Assembly: GCF_003711105.1 (NCBI RefSeq)
Contig: NZ_CP023865.1
Span: 2,939,001 to 3,003,000, forward strand
Source: Actinoplanes teichomyceticus ATCC 31121
GTDB lineage: Bacteria > Actinomycetota > Actinomycetes > Mycobacteriales > Micromonosporaceae
Reading direction: 5' to 3'
Length of the DNA: 64,000 nt
Below are positions 50,757 through 59,428 of the stretch, piece after piece; the first letter of the stretch is position 1, and each line of letters opens with the position of its first letter. The notes under the pieces are model-generated. The model ran no database searches. It had not been told where the DNA came from and was given only the letters and a program-made list of their open reading frames with translations. The translations under genes and the position numbers were made by a program.

Positions 50757-50960
50757 CCGCGCCGGGCGCCCGGGAGGCGGTGTGTCGACGAGTGCGCGCG
50801 GGGGACCGGCCGCCCGGGAGGCGGTGTGTCGATGAGTGCGTGCGGGGGACCGGCCGCCCGGGAGGCGGTGTGTCGATGAGTGCGTGCGGGGGACCGGCCG
50901 CCCGGGAGGCGGTGTGTCGACGAGTGCGCGCGGGGGGACCGGGCGCCCGGGATGCCCGGC
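50757..50960. repeat. 44-bp tandem array
   Basis: GGCCGCCCGGGAGGCGGTGT occurs four to five times at a 44-bp spacing, with alternate units differing at GATGAGTGCGTG versus GACGAGTGCGCG. It lies downstream of the methyltransferase gene and upstream of the hydrolase gene. The 44-base period shifts frame in each unit. The bases from 50961 to 51176 contain no supported gene. Confidence 0.92.
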
Positions 50961-51176
50961 CGGCAGCGCGTGCGCGCGTGCAGGCTTCGGGCGGGGAAGG
51001 CTACCGGCCGTGTGTGTGCGCCGGGCCTGCGCGAAAGTCGGTGGGCAGGACGCGTAGGCGGCCCGGATGCGCATGACCCGACGGGACGGCGCCGGATGCG
51101 CCGGACCCGCGGTCGCACACGGGCCCGTGGTGCGGCTTCGGCTCGTCGTGGCAGCGGGGAACCGAAGCCGCGCGGA

Positions 51177-51779
51177 TCACCCCGGAAGCTGGGCCAGGGC
51201 GAAGATCTGGCTCTCCGGCGGCCCCTCGGTCGGGGTGAAGGAGACCGTCTCGATGCTGACGACCGTGAAGCCGTGGTCTTCCAGGACCGCGCTGAGGTCC
51301 GGTTCGAGGTAGCCGGAAACGGTCACCGGGACGCCCATGAATTCGACCGGGATGCTGTCCGCGTCGAAGTTGACCATGCCGAGGCCGAGGTATCCGCCCG
51401 GCTTGAGCCAGCCTGCGATCTTGTCCAGCGTACGCTCGATGTTTGCCTTGCTCAGCATGAGAAGTGAGAAAAACGCGGTGACGGCATCGAACTTGCCGAA
51501 GTCGTCGGGCAGATGAGCGAAATCGGCGTGCACGAACTCGGCCCCGGGCACCTGCTCGCGAGCCAGGCGAAGCATTCCCTCGGCGATGTCGACGCCCACC
51601 ACGCGGTGATCCGACTCGGTCAGGGCCTTGGCGGTGGGGACGCCGCTGCCGCAGCCGAGATCGAGCACCGAGGCGCCGGCGGGAAGCAGCGCGCCGATCC
51701 GCTCGGTCAGGGCTGCCTGGTACGGGTTGTGACTGTGCTCGCCCTGGTATTTCTCGGCGAGCTGATCGAAGACCTCCAT
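51177..51779 (-). CDS. SAM-dependent methyltransferase (class I)
   Basis: 200 residues. The SAM-binding motif I is VLDLGCGSGVPTAKAL (about 38-53). Motif post-I is VVGVDIAEGMLRLAREQ, motif II is GKFDAVTAFFSLLMLS and motif III is LKPGGYLGLGMV. The rest of the sequence is the common Methyltransf_25/11 plan without a distinctive acceptor domain, so the substrate cannot be predicted. It starts at ATG 51779 and is the downstream member of a possible pair with the TIGR03089-like gene (57 bases between). Confidence 0.9.
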   Translation of the reverse strand: MEVFDQLAEKYQGEHSHNPYQAALTERIGALLPAGASVLDLGCGSGVPTAKALTESDHRVVGVDIAEGMLRLAREQVPGAEFVHADFAHLPDDFGKFDAVTAFFSLLMLSKANIERTLDKIAGWLKPGGYLGLGMVNFDADSIPVEFMGVPVTVSGYLEPDLSAVLEDHGFTVVSIETVSFTPTEGPPESQIFALAQLPG

Positions 51780-51836
51780 GAGCGGAGACGCTACCGCTCT
51801 GAAGATCCACAGTAGAAGGGGGAGCCGGACCCCATG

Positions 51837-52568
51837 TCAGAACATCCGGGTCACGCCCTCGGCGGCGACGCGCTCGTCGAGCCGGGAACGGTCCAGACCG
51901 GCGCAGAGCACGACGGACGCGCCCGCGGTCAGCGGGGCGAGCAGCCAGATCAGCGGCTCCTCGGAACCGGCGGCGTCGATCAGCACCCGGTCACCGCGCT
52001 CGATCCCGCGTGACCGGGCGACGGCCGCGGCGGTCGCGCCGTACTCCCCGAACGTCGTACCGTCCGGGGTGGCCGCGTCGAGCACCGCGGCGCGATCCCG
52101 CGGCCGGGCCGCGCCCAGATGGGCGCGCACGGCAGGCGGAAAATCGCGATAACCTTCCGGTACGTCGCAAGCCGGCGCCCCGTTCGCCCCCAAGCCCAGC
52201 ACGAACCGGTGCTTCGCGGGCGGCACCTCGTCGAGCCAGCTCCCCACCCGCCGCTGCTCCACGAAGGTCACGTCCAGCCGCGACCCGCCACCGCCGGTCC
52301 CGTTCTCGCTCAACCCGGCCGTGCTCCAGCCGCGGAACGACACCTCCAGTCCCGCCGACCACGCCCCGAGCAGCACCGCCGCGGTCTGCCAGTGCGGCGG
52401 CAGCAGCACCCCGGCCCGGCTGCCCGGGCCGAGCCCGCACTCTTCGGTGAGCAGCGACGCGACGGCCGCGCTCCATCCACCCAGCTGGGCGGCGGTCAGG
52501 CCGACCCGCTCCCCGGTGGCGTCGTCGTAGAAGGTGAACAGTTCGGCGGCGCGTTGCTCCATGCTCAT
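51837..52568 (-). CDS. TIGR03089-family protein (acyl-CoA synthetase-like N-domain)
   Basis: 243 residues. It matches the actinobacterial TIGR03089 family: a short relative of AMP-forming acyl-CoA synthetases that keeps only the N-terminal part. Seen: FTFYDDATGERVGLTAAQLGGWSAAVASLLTEECGLGPGSRAGVLLPPHWQTAAVLLGAWSAGLEV, a middle FRGWSTAG, then GDRVLIDAAGSEEPLIWLLAPLTAGASVVLCAGLD. The P-loop and catalytic Lys of true synthetases are missing, so no adenylation activity is expected. Function unknown; conserved across actinomycetes. ATG 52568 or 52562. Confidence 0.88.
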   Translation of the reverse strand: MSMEQRAAELFTFYDDATGERVGLTAAQLGGWSAAVASLLTEECGLGPGSRAGVLLPPHWQTAAVLLGAWSAGLEVSFRGWSTAGLSENGTGGGGSRLDVTFVEQRRVGSWLDEVPPAKHRFVLGLGANGAPACDVPEGYRDFPPAVRAHLGAARPRDRAAVLDAATPDGTTFGEYGATAAAVARSRGIERGDRVLIDAAGSEEPLIWLLAPLTAGASVVLCAGLDRSRLDERVAAEGVTRMF

Positions 52569-52849
52569 CGCCGCCCAACCTAGCCAGCCGTCCCGCACGT
52601 GCCAACGATGCGCGGCTTTTCGGCGAATCCTGTCGCACGATGGGGCGAACGGCCGCCGCTCGTCCATCGGCTGCCGGCGTCCGTCCGGCTACGCGGCCGG
52701 CGGCTACGAGTCCGTCTGCGCTCGCGGGTCCGGCGGCAGCCATCCCGGTGCCGGGTCGCGTCGGCCGGTCGCGTGCGCCCGGTGGACGAACCGGGCTCCT
52801 CGGCGGGAACGAGGCGCGCGGTCTGCACACCGGTGCGGTGGCGCCCGGG

Positions 52850-53110
52850 TCGCGGAGCGCGCGGGATGCGGCGATGCTTGCTCAGGGTCCTTCGCGGAGC
52901 GCGCGGGACGCGGCGATGCTCGCTCAGGCCGCTTCCCGGACCGCGCGGGGTACGGCGATGCAACCTCAGGCCGCTTCGCGGAGTGCCCGGGAGGCGGCGA
53001 GCCCGGCTCAGGTTGCTTCGCGGAGCGCCCGGGAGGCGGCGATGCTGGCTCAGGCCGCTTCGCGGAGTGTGTGGGAGGCGGCCCGCCTGGCTCAGGCCGC
53101 TTCGCGGAAT
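52850..53110. repeat. 42-bp tandem array grown from a gene end
   Basis: CTCAGGCCGCTTCGCGGAGC units recur with exact 42-bp spacing; the TCA triplet falls at 52882, 52924, 52966, 53008, 53050 and 53092. The last TCA is the stop codon (minus strand) of the gene at 53092-53376, and the bases after it are its final codons. Upstream, 52569-52849 holds only the region between the TIGR03089-like start and the array, with no gene seen. Confidence 0.97.
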
Positions 53111-53376
53111 CGGGTCAGCTCGCGGGCTTCCGCGGCGTACCTGGCAAGGAGATGGACCGTTGTCGGTCCGGCCTCGCCGTCGGCGGCCAGGCCGACCCGG
53201 GCCTGGAAGGCCCGCACCGCCTCGGCCAGGTCGGCGCTGTCCGGGCCGACCTCGACCCCGAAGTCGGCGAAGAGTTCGCGCAGGCTCTCCGGGTCGGCGG
53301 TCGGCGCGGTCTCCGACCAGCCGATCAAGCCGCCGACGGCGGTGCCGACCACGTTCAGCATTCCTCGTGCGGACAT
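53092..53376 (-). CDS. Small protein with peptidoglycan-binding-like domain
   Basis: 94 residues. The second half, ESLRELFADFGVEVGPDSADLAEAVRAFQARVGLAADGEAGPTTVHLLARYAAEAREL, matches PG_binding_1 modules (the AVRAFQ..AGL..DG.AGP.T...L pattern). The N-terminus, MSARGMLNVVGTAVGGLIGW, is only mildly hydrophobic and may be a weak membrane anchor rather than a cleavable signal. GGGAGG precedes ATG 53376. The last codons, FREAA-stop, are the seed of the 42-bp array. Such stand-alone domains are thought to dock at the cell wall; the partner is unknown. Confidence 0.8.
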   Translation of the reverse strand: MSARGMLNVVGTAVGGLIGWSETAPTADPESLRELFADFGVEVGPDSADLAEAVRAFQARVGLAADGEAGPTTVHLLARYAAEARELTRFREAA

Positions 53377-53842
53377 CGTTGCCTCCCGGTGAGCGGTGTG
53401 CTTCCAGCATCGGAGAATCTGCTGTGCCCGACATCTGCCGAGGGTCTCGACTGCCTGTGCGCCCCTACGACTTTCGGCCGACCGGCGCGGCGGGCCGAAA
53501 GGACCGCAGGACCGCCGCCAGGTGGTGAGCGCGGAGGTATTTCGGCAGGTCAGGAACTGGTGCCTAGGGAGCGGAGGTGGAGCGGCGCCCGGGCAGACAA
53601 GGTGCCGGACGGCCCGGGAGGCGGGCCATCCGACGGTGTGCGCGCCGGGCCGGGCGGCAGAGGGTCAAAGGGGCCGGTCAGTCCGGCGCGGAGTGGTGCG
53701 GGCGTTCCGGCCGGGCCGGAACCGGCGGAGGCGCAGCGGGCGCACAGCCCGGCGACCCTCCTCTCAGCCGAGGCCGAGCGCGTCGGCGGCTGAGCGTGGG
53801 TCGGTCAGGACAGATCGCGTCGGCCGGTCGAGGGTGCGTCGG
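53377..53842. other. Intergenic region without a supported gene
   Basis: About 466 bases. All long frames here are Arg/Gly/Ala-rich shadows with no recognisable motif or ribosome binding site. It contains the promoter of the small minus-strand gene. Confidence 0.5.
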
Positions 53843-54046
53843 TCATGGCGCAGCGTGTGGGCGGGTTGAGGTGTGTCGGTCATGGCGCAGCGTGTGGGCG
53901 GGTTGAGGGTGCGTCGGTCATGGCGCAGCGTGTGGGCGGGTTGAGGGTGCGTCGGTCATGGCGCAGCGTGTGGGCGGGTTGAGGGTGTGTCGGTCATGGC
54001 GCAGCGTGTGGGCCGGTTGAGGGTGCGTCGGTCATGGCATACCGCG
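53843..54046. repeat. 38-bp tandem array at the lipoprotein gene 3' end
   Basis: TCATGGCGCAGCGTGTGGGC starts at 53843, 53880, 53918, 53956 and 53994, and its first seven bases (TCATGGC) recur at 54032: one spacing of 37, the rest exactly 38 bases. The last copy ends a few bases before the stop of the minus-strand lipoprotein gene (54047). Inner copies are identical. Confidence 0.96.
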
Positions 54047-54535
54047 TCAGCCGGGACACAGCGCGGCACGCGCCACGCCCGTCAACCGCCGGGTCTCGCC
54101 GGCGGAGAGCCCGTATCCGTCCAGCGCCTCCGGGCGGCCGGTCCGGTGTGCCGTGCAGGCCTGGTCGCCGAGTTCCACGAGTTCCTCGTCGCGCCGGTCC
54201 AGGGCCAACCCCGGCAGCTGCCGACGAACCTCGGCGACGAAGCGGTCCGGGCTGCCGCCCGCCACCGCCCCGCCGGGCCCGGTGAGCGTGGCGGCGGACG
54301 CGGGCGGCAGCGACACCGTGGGGGCGGCGAGCGCGGAGCCGGCGGCGGGCGGCAGCCGAACCGCGGAGCTGGCAGCGGCCGGCGAGACCGCGCGCGAGGG
54401 CACCGGCGCGGCCCGGCCGGGCGACGGCGCGGCCCGCCCCTCGACCCACGCCGGCTGGGGACCCGCGCACCCGGCCACCGGCGCGAGCAGCAGCACGGTC
54501 AAACCGACAGACGGGACGACAGGTCCGGATGGCAC
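54047..54535 (-). CDS. Putative lipoprotein with DUF732-like domain
   Basis: 162 residues from GTG 54535. The signal sequence VGLTVLLLAPVAGC gives a lipobox (Cys about 25). An Ala/Pro/Ser linker (~70 residues) is followed by DRFVAEVRRQLPGLALDRRDEELVELGDQACTAHRTGRPEALDGYGLSAGETRRLTGVARAALCPG, which fits the DUF732 pattern ('F...L......D.....LG...C..L..G......L..G.S......V..A...LCP') with its two conserved cysteines. DUF732 proteins are small extracytoplasmic proteins of unknown role, common in actinomycetes. It diverges from the HtrA-like protease gene. Confidence 0.75.
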   Translation of the reverse strand: MPSGPVVPSVGLTVLLLAPVAGCAGPQPAWVEGRAAPSPGRAAPVPSRAVSPAAASSAVRLPPAAGSALAAPTVSLPPASAATLTGPGGAVAGGSPDRFVAEVRRQLPGLALDRRDEELVELGDQACTAHRTGRPEALDGYGLSAGETRRLTGVARAALCPG

Positions 54536-54669
54536 GCCACCACCGTAGGCCGTGCCCGGTCCGGGAACCCGGCCGGCGCACCGACCCGGACGGGCGAACC
54601 CGGCCGGGTACAGCGAAGTCACAGACGACTCACCGCCACGGGACAAAGTTCCGAGCCACCTTGGTGTTC

Positions 54670-55575
54670 ATGACCGATCTGCTGAGCCACCGCCCCGCTG
54701 ACGACCACCACACCTACCGTGCGGCTGACCGCGTACCGGTGCAGGTCCTCCCGCCGGCCCACCACATTCCGCACCTGATGGTGCAGGCCCCGCGTGATCC
54801 GCGCTGGAAGCGCCGGATCGCCGGCGGCGCCGCGGTCCTGGTGCTGGTCGGTGGCGGCGGCAGCGCCGGCGCGTTCCTCGCCGAGCGGTACCTCGACAGC
54901 CGCCCGGCGTCCGCGGCGAGCAGCACCACCGGTACCACGGCCGCCGCGACCACCGTCACCGAGGGCACCGACCTGGCCCCGGTCGCCGCGAGGGTGCAGC
55001 CGAGCATCGTCACCGTCCTGGTCGACGGGGCGCGCGAGTCGTCGCTCGGCTCCGGCGTGGTGCTCGACGCGGACGGCCTGGTCCTCACCAACAACCATGT
55101 GATCGCCGCGGACGGCACGGTCAGCGTGCGGCTGTCCACCGGCGAGACGGTTCCGGCCCGGGTGGTCGCCGCGGACGCCACCCACGACCTGGCCCTGGTC
55201 CAGGCGAGCGGGTTGTCCGGCCTGACCCCGGTCACCTTCGCGACCGACGACAGCGTCGCGGTGGGCGACACGGTGCTCGCGTTCGGCGCCCCGCTCGGGC
55301 TGGAGGGCACCGTCACCTCGGGCATCGTGTCCGCCTTGGACCGCAGCCTGGACACCGGCGACGAGGAACTCACCGGCCTGCTGCAGACCGACGCCGCGAT
55401 CAACCAGGGCAACTCCGGTGGCGCGCTGGTGGACATGTCCGGCCGGGTGGTCGGGATCAACGTCGCCATCGCCACCGCCGGGGACAGCAGCGGGAGCGTC
55501 GGGCTCGGCTTCGCGACCCCGGCCGGCACGGTGACCGGCGTGGTGCGGCAGCTGCAGGCCCGGATCGACAGCTGA
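54670..55575 (+). CDS. HtrA-like trypsin-family serine protease without PDZ domain
   Basis: 301 residues. A His/Pro-rich cytoplasmic N-terminus (~55 residues) precedes one transmembrane helix (IAGGAAVLVLVGGGGSAGAFLAERYL) and an extracytoplasmic S1C protease domain. The triad is His in TNNHVIA, Asp in ATHDLALV and Ser in INQGNSGGALVD. GSGVVLDADGLVLTNNHV and FGAPLGLEGTVTSGIVSAL are typical. The protein ends right after the protease domain, so the PDZ module of DegP/HtrA is missing. It probably acts in envelope protein quality control. Start at ATG 54670 (GTG 54664 is possible); no good ribosome binding site. Confidence 0.92.
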   Translation: MTDLLSHRPADDHHTYRAADRVPVQVLPPAHHIPHLMVQAPRDPRWKRRIAGGAAVLVLVGGGGSAGAFLAERYLDSRPASAASSTTGTTAAATTVTEGTDLAPVAARVQPSIVTVLVDGARESSLGSGVVLDADGLVLTNNHVIAADGTVSVRLSTGETVPARVVAADATHDLALVQASGLSGLTPVTFATDDSVAVGDTVLAFGAPLGLEGTVTSGIVSALDRSLDTGDEELTGLLQTDAAINQGNSGGALVDMSGRVVGINVAIATAGDSSGSVGLGFATPAGTVTGVVRQLQARIDS

Positions 55576-55662
55576 GCCGGCCCGGCGAGCCCGCGGGCCG
55601 CCCCGCCATCCGGCGAACCAGAAACCGGCCGGCCCCGGACAGCTTCCGGAACGCGACCGGTC

Positions 55663-58600
55663 TCAGCCCGCCAGGTGACCCCAGCGGTCCGCGAGTTCCG
55701 GCCAGGTGCCCTGCTCGGCGACCTTCCCGCCGATCAGCACCACCACCCGGTCGGCCTGCGTGAGGGCGGCCCGTTTGGACGTCGACCCGACCACCGTCAC
55801 CCCGTGCGCGCGCAGCGCCCGCCACAGCTGGAGCTCCGTGGTCACGTCCAGCGCGGAGGACACGTCGTCGGCGATCAGCAGCTCGGTACGCGGGGCGAGC
55901 GCCCGGGCCAGCGCCAGCCGCTGCAGCTGGCCGCCGGAGAGCCGGGTGCCCTTGTGCCCGATCAGCAGCTGCAGGCCGCCGCCGGACGCGGCCAGGTCGT
56001 GGTCCAGCTGGGCCACCGACACCGCGTCGGCCGCGTCCACCTCGTGCCCGAGCCGGATGTTGTCGGCCACCGTCCCGGACAGCACCCGGGGCAGCTGGGC
56101 GACGTAGCCGACCTGGTTGGGCCGCAGGAACAGCTCCGGATCGTGGACCGGCTCGCCGTTCCAGCACAGCTGACCGGTGTGGTGCACGATGCCGGCCAGG
56201 GCGCGCAGCAGCGACGACTTGCCCGACCCGACCGGGCCGACCACCAGCACCAGCTGGCCGCGCTCGACGGTCAGATCGACGTCGCGTACCCCCTGGGCGC
56301 CGTTCTCGTGGATCGCGCTGAAGCCGCGCAGCTCCAGCGTGCGCAGCGGACTGCGCGGCGCGGCCGGCGGGGCTGGCGCGGTCCCCGCCGAGATGTCCAC
56401 CCCGGGCACGTCCGAGGAGTACTCCGCGACGCCGGCCATCGCCACCGTCCGCTCGGTCCACACCCGAGCCGACGGGTAGTGCGACACCAGCGACGCGGTC
56501 GTCCAGGCGAACCACCGGGCCGAGCCGAGCGTCGCCACCGCGATCAGCGTCGCCGCCGCGCTGAGCCGCCCGGACAGGTACAGCGCCCAGACCGCGATGG
56601 GCAGCAACCCGCTCACGATCGACGGCGTGGACCGCGCCCACACCTGGATCGCGATCTCCCGCCACTGCAGCTCGCTGCGTCTGGCGTCGAGCCGGGCCAG
56701 GTGGGCGAGCACCGGCTCGGTCGCGCCGGCCAGCTTCACCGTGCGCGCCGCCGACAGCGACGACACCAGCGCGGTCGCGAACGCCGCGCGCGCCGCCACG
56801 GTCCGCTGGGCGGCCCGCTCCAGCCGCGGCCCGAACAGGGTCGCGGCCAGGCCGGACACCAGCATGGTGCCGAGGAAGAACAGGGCCGGCACCGGCGACT
56901 GCGAGGTCAGCGTCATGGCGACCACGGTGATCAGCGCGACGCCGTTGTCCATCAGGTTGTCGGCGAGCATGACCACCCGCTCGGTGTCGCCGCCCTGGGC
57001 GACGACCTCGGCCGGGGTGTGCCTGCTGACCCGGCGCGGGCCGATCTGCCCGTGCACCAGGCGCAGGCTGATCCGCAGCATCTGCCGCACCCACCACTCC
57101 GGGAACCAGGCGCCGGTGAAGTACAGCGTCGGGATCAGGGCGAGCAGCGCGACGGCGATCCCGGCGGCCGGGTACAACGGGTTGCCGGTCCTGTCCACCA
57201 CGTCCGCCCAGAGCAGCGGGAGGACCGCGCCGTCCAGACCGAGCAGGACCATGAACACGAACAGGGCGACGGCGCCGAGGCCGTACCGGGCGTCGTTGGT
57301 GGCCAGCCGGGCGATCTCGCGCATCGTGCGGGCCGGCGGCGCCGGTGGCAGCGGCGGGGGCGCCACGGTGGGCAGCGGGTTGCTCAGCGCGTCCGGGCCG
57401 AGCTCCAGCCGCGCCGCGGTGTCCCAGTCCGGTTCGTCGGCAACCAGCACCCCGCCCCCGGCGGATTTCTGCGCCGCGGCCGGGACGGCCAGGTTGCTGC
57501 TGGCCATCAGCTCGGCGAAGCGGCGCGACTCGCGCAGCGGCCCGGCCTCCAGCACCTCGCCGTCGGCCAGCACCACCACCTCGTCGCAGCGCTGCACCGA
57601 GGACAGCCGGTGCGCCACGATCACGCCGATCCGGCCCTGCAGCAGCCGGTCGGTGGCGCGCTGCACCCAGGACTCGGTGACCGGGTCCATCCGGGCGGTC
57701 GCCTCGTCCAGGATCACCACCTGCGGGGCGCGGACCAGGATCCGGGCGAACGCCACCAGCTGCTCCTGGCCGGCGGAGAGCTTGTAGCCACCCTCGCCGA
57801 GCCGGGTGTCCAACCCGTCCGGCAGGCCGGCCACCCACGCGGAGAGCCCGAGCTCGTCGAGCGCGGCGCCGGCCCGGGGCAGCAGCTCCTGGTCGAACAG
57901 CGCGATGTTCTCGGCCAGGGTGCCGGCCAGGATCTCGGTGCGCTGCGGGACGATCGCGGTCCACCGGCGCAGCGCCTCGACCCCGATGTCGTTGATGTCC
58001 GTGCCGCCCAGCAACACCGTGCCGGCTGGCACGTCCACGGCCCGGGTGAGCACCTTGGCCAGCGTGGACTTACCCGAGCCGGTGCGGCCGACCAGCGCGT
58101 AGGAACGGCCCCGGGCAAAGGTGAGGCTGACCCCGCGCAGGGCCGGCGGGCGCGTGCTGTCGCTCTCGGAGTACCGGAAGGTCAGGTCCCGCACGACCAG
58201 ATCGCCGTCGACCGGGGGGCGGCCCTCGGTCGGCTCCTGGGGCACCGCGCTGAGCATCTGCACCCGGCTCCAGGCGCCCAGCGCGTTCTGCAGTTCCGGG
58301 ACCATCCGGGTGACCTGCTCCAGGGTGCCGCCGAAGCCGAGCGCCAGCAGCCAGATCGCGGTCAGGCGGGCGCCGTCGATGTGCCCGGTGGCCAGCGCCG
58401 CGGCGCCGGCCAGGACCAGCGAGGCGATCAGGGTACGGGTGATCGCCCCGGCCCACATGGTGACCTTCGACGAGGCACGCCACACCCGCCGGCCGCGGGC
58501 CAGCACCTCGCGGGCGCGGTCGGCGTAGAGCCGCCGGACGTACGGCGCGGCCAGGCTGGTGCGTACGTCGTCCTGCCCGTGAATGGCCTCCTCCATCACC

Positions 58601-59154
58601 GCGGCCAGGTCGGACCAGGCCTCCTCCTCGGCGATGCGCACCGGGGAGATCCGCCGGATCGGCTTGTTCATGGTCAGGAAGATCAGGACGCAGACGGCGA
58701 TCATGGCGAGGCCGGCCGGCCACCACACCAGGAACGCGGTGCCGACGGAGAGCGTGGCCACGGCGATCGACTGGGCGATCCGCACGCCGCTGCCGCGTAG
58801 CTCGGCGGCGACCTGGTAGACATCCGAGTCGATGCGGTCGAGCAGTTCGCCGACCGGGGTGTTCTCCAGGGTGGGGATGTCCTGGCCGAACGCCACCCGG
58901 TTGAGTCCACGCCGGACCCGGGCCGCCCAGTCGGCGGTCAGCCGGGCGGCGACCAGGCCGACGAAGACGTCGCTGAGCACCGCGGCGCCCAGTGCCGCGG
59001 CCAGCGTCACGAAGACCGAGCCGGAACGATCGACCAGCACCGGCCCGGCCAGCGCGAGCGCGCCCGCGGATCCGGCCGCGCCGAGCACGATCAGAAACGC
59101 GGCGAGCGCCGTGCGACTTCGGGAGGTAACCCACAGGTCGCGGAGCAGACGCAT
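55663..59154 (-). CDS. Fused double ABC exporter (TMD-NBD-TMD-NBD) with one degenerate ATP site
   Basis: 1163 residues holding two ABC-exporter halves in one chain. First half: transmembrane domain about 15-300; NBD1 with Walker A GRTGSGKST (356-364), signature LSAGQ (459-463), Walker B ILDEATARMD (Asp483, Glu484) and His515 in VIVAHRLSSV. Second half: transmembrane domain about 625-900; NBD2 with Walker A GPVGSGKSS (973-981), signature LSGGQ (1072-1076), Walker B LLIADDVSSALD with Asp1097 in place of the catalytic Glu, and GSTSKRAAL with Ser1126 in place of the switch His. So only the site formed by NBD1 Walker motifs and the NBD2 signature looks fully active. ATG 59154 has GAGG upstream. 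Substrate unknown. The 270 bases upstream carry no gene. Confidence 0.93.
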   Translation of the reverse strand: MRLLRDLWVTSRSRTALAAFLIVLGAAGSAGALALAGPVLVDRSGSVFVTLAAALGAAVLSDVFVGLVAARLTADWAARVRRGLNRVAFGQDIPTLENTPVGELLDRIDSDVYQVAAELRGSGVRIAQSIAVATLSVGTAFLVWWPAGLAMIAVCVLIFLTMNKPIRRISPVRIAEEEAWSDLAAVMEEAIHGQDDVRTSLAAPYVRRLYADRAREVLARGRRVWRASSKVTMWAGAITRTLIASLVLAGAAALATGHIDGARLTAIWLLALGFGGTLEQVTRMVPELQNALGAWSRVQMLSAVPQEPTEGRPPVDGDLVVRDLTFRYSESDSTRPPALRGVSLTFARGRSYALVGRTGSGKSTLAKVLTRAVDVPAGTVLLGGTDINDIGVEALRRWTAIVPQRTEILAGTLAENIALFDQELLPRAGAALDELGLSAWVAGLPDGLDTRLGEGGYKLSAGQEQLVAFARILVRAPQVVILDEATARMDPVTESWVQRATDRLLQGRIGVIVAHRLSSVQRCDEVVVLADGEVLEAGPLRESRRFAELMASSNLAVPAAAQKSAGGGVLVADEPDWDTAARLELGPDALSNPLPTVAPPPLPPAPPARTMREIARLATNDARYGLGAVALFVFMVLLGLDGAVLPLLWADVVDRTGNPLYPAAGIAVALLALIPTLYFTGAWFPEWWVRQMLRISLRLVHGQIGPRRVSRHTPAEVVAQGGDTERVVMLADNLMDNGVALITVVAMTLTSQSPVPALFFLGTMLVSGLAATLFGPRLERAAQRTVAARAAFATALVSSLSAARTVKLAGATEPVLAHLARLDARRSELQWREIAIQVWARSTPSIVSGLLPIAVWALYLSGRLSAAATLIAVATLGSARWFAWTTASLVSHYPSARVWTERTVAMAGVAEYSSDVPGVDISAGTAPAPPAAPRSPLRTLELRGFSAIHENGAQGVRDVDLTVERGQLVLVVGPVGSGKSSLLRALAGIVHHTGQLCWNGEPVHDPELFLRPNQVGYVAQLPRVLSGTVADNIRLGHEVDAADAVSVAQLDHDLAASGGGLQLLIGHKGTRLSGGQLQRLALARALAPRTELLIADDVSSALDVTTELQLWRALRAHGVTVVGSTSKRAALTQADRVVVLIGGKVAEQGTWPELADRWGHLAG

Positions 59155-59428
59155 ACGAAGTCCTCTGGACGATGGATGAGGCGGGGTCCCCATCGTGCGC
59201 GGCCCGGCAAGCCGCGCTCAACCGGTTTAATCCCGGCATGCCGTCATCCGGCAGGCGCCGTCCACCGGGCGCGGATCGCCTCGCCGGACGGTCCCGCCCC
59301 GGCGAACCGCGCGGCCGGGCGGCACGCCCGTCAGACCGTTCCGGTGACCGGGCGGGCGGCACGGCCCGGGCCGGTGTTTCCGCAGTGGCTGCCGGTCGGA
59401 GAGCCCCGGGCTTCGCGGACCGCGACGG

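Noticed and set aside
52640..53392. Amphipathic 14-residue repeats (SAREAAMLAQAAS) on the plus strand of the 42-bp array
   Set aside because: The frame passes antisense through the peptidoglycan-binding-like gene, which has a good ribosome binding site; the repeat core is that gene's 3' end.
53377..54046. Long plus-strand frames between the peptidoglycan-binding-like gene and the lipoprotein gene
   Set aside because: Low-complexity Arg/Gly/Ala translation that runs through the 38-bp array.
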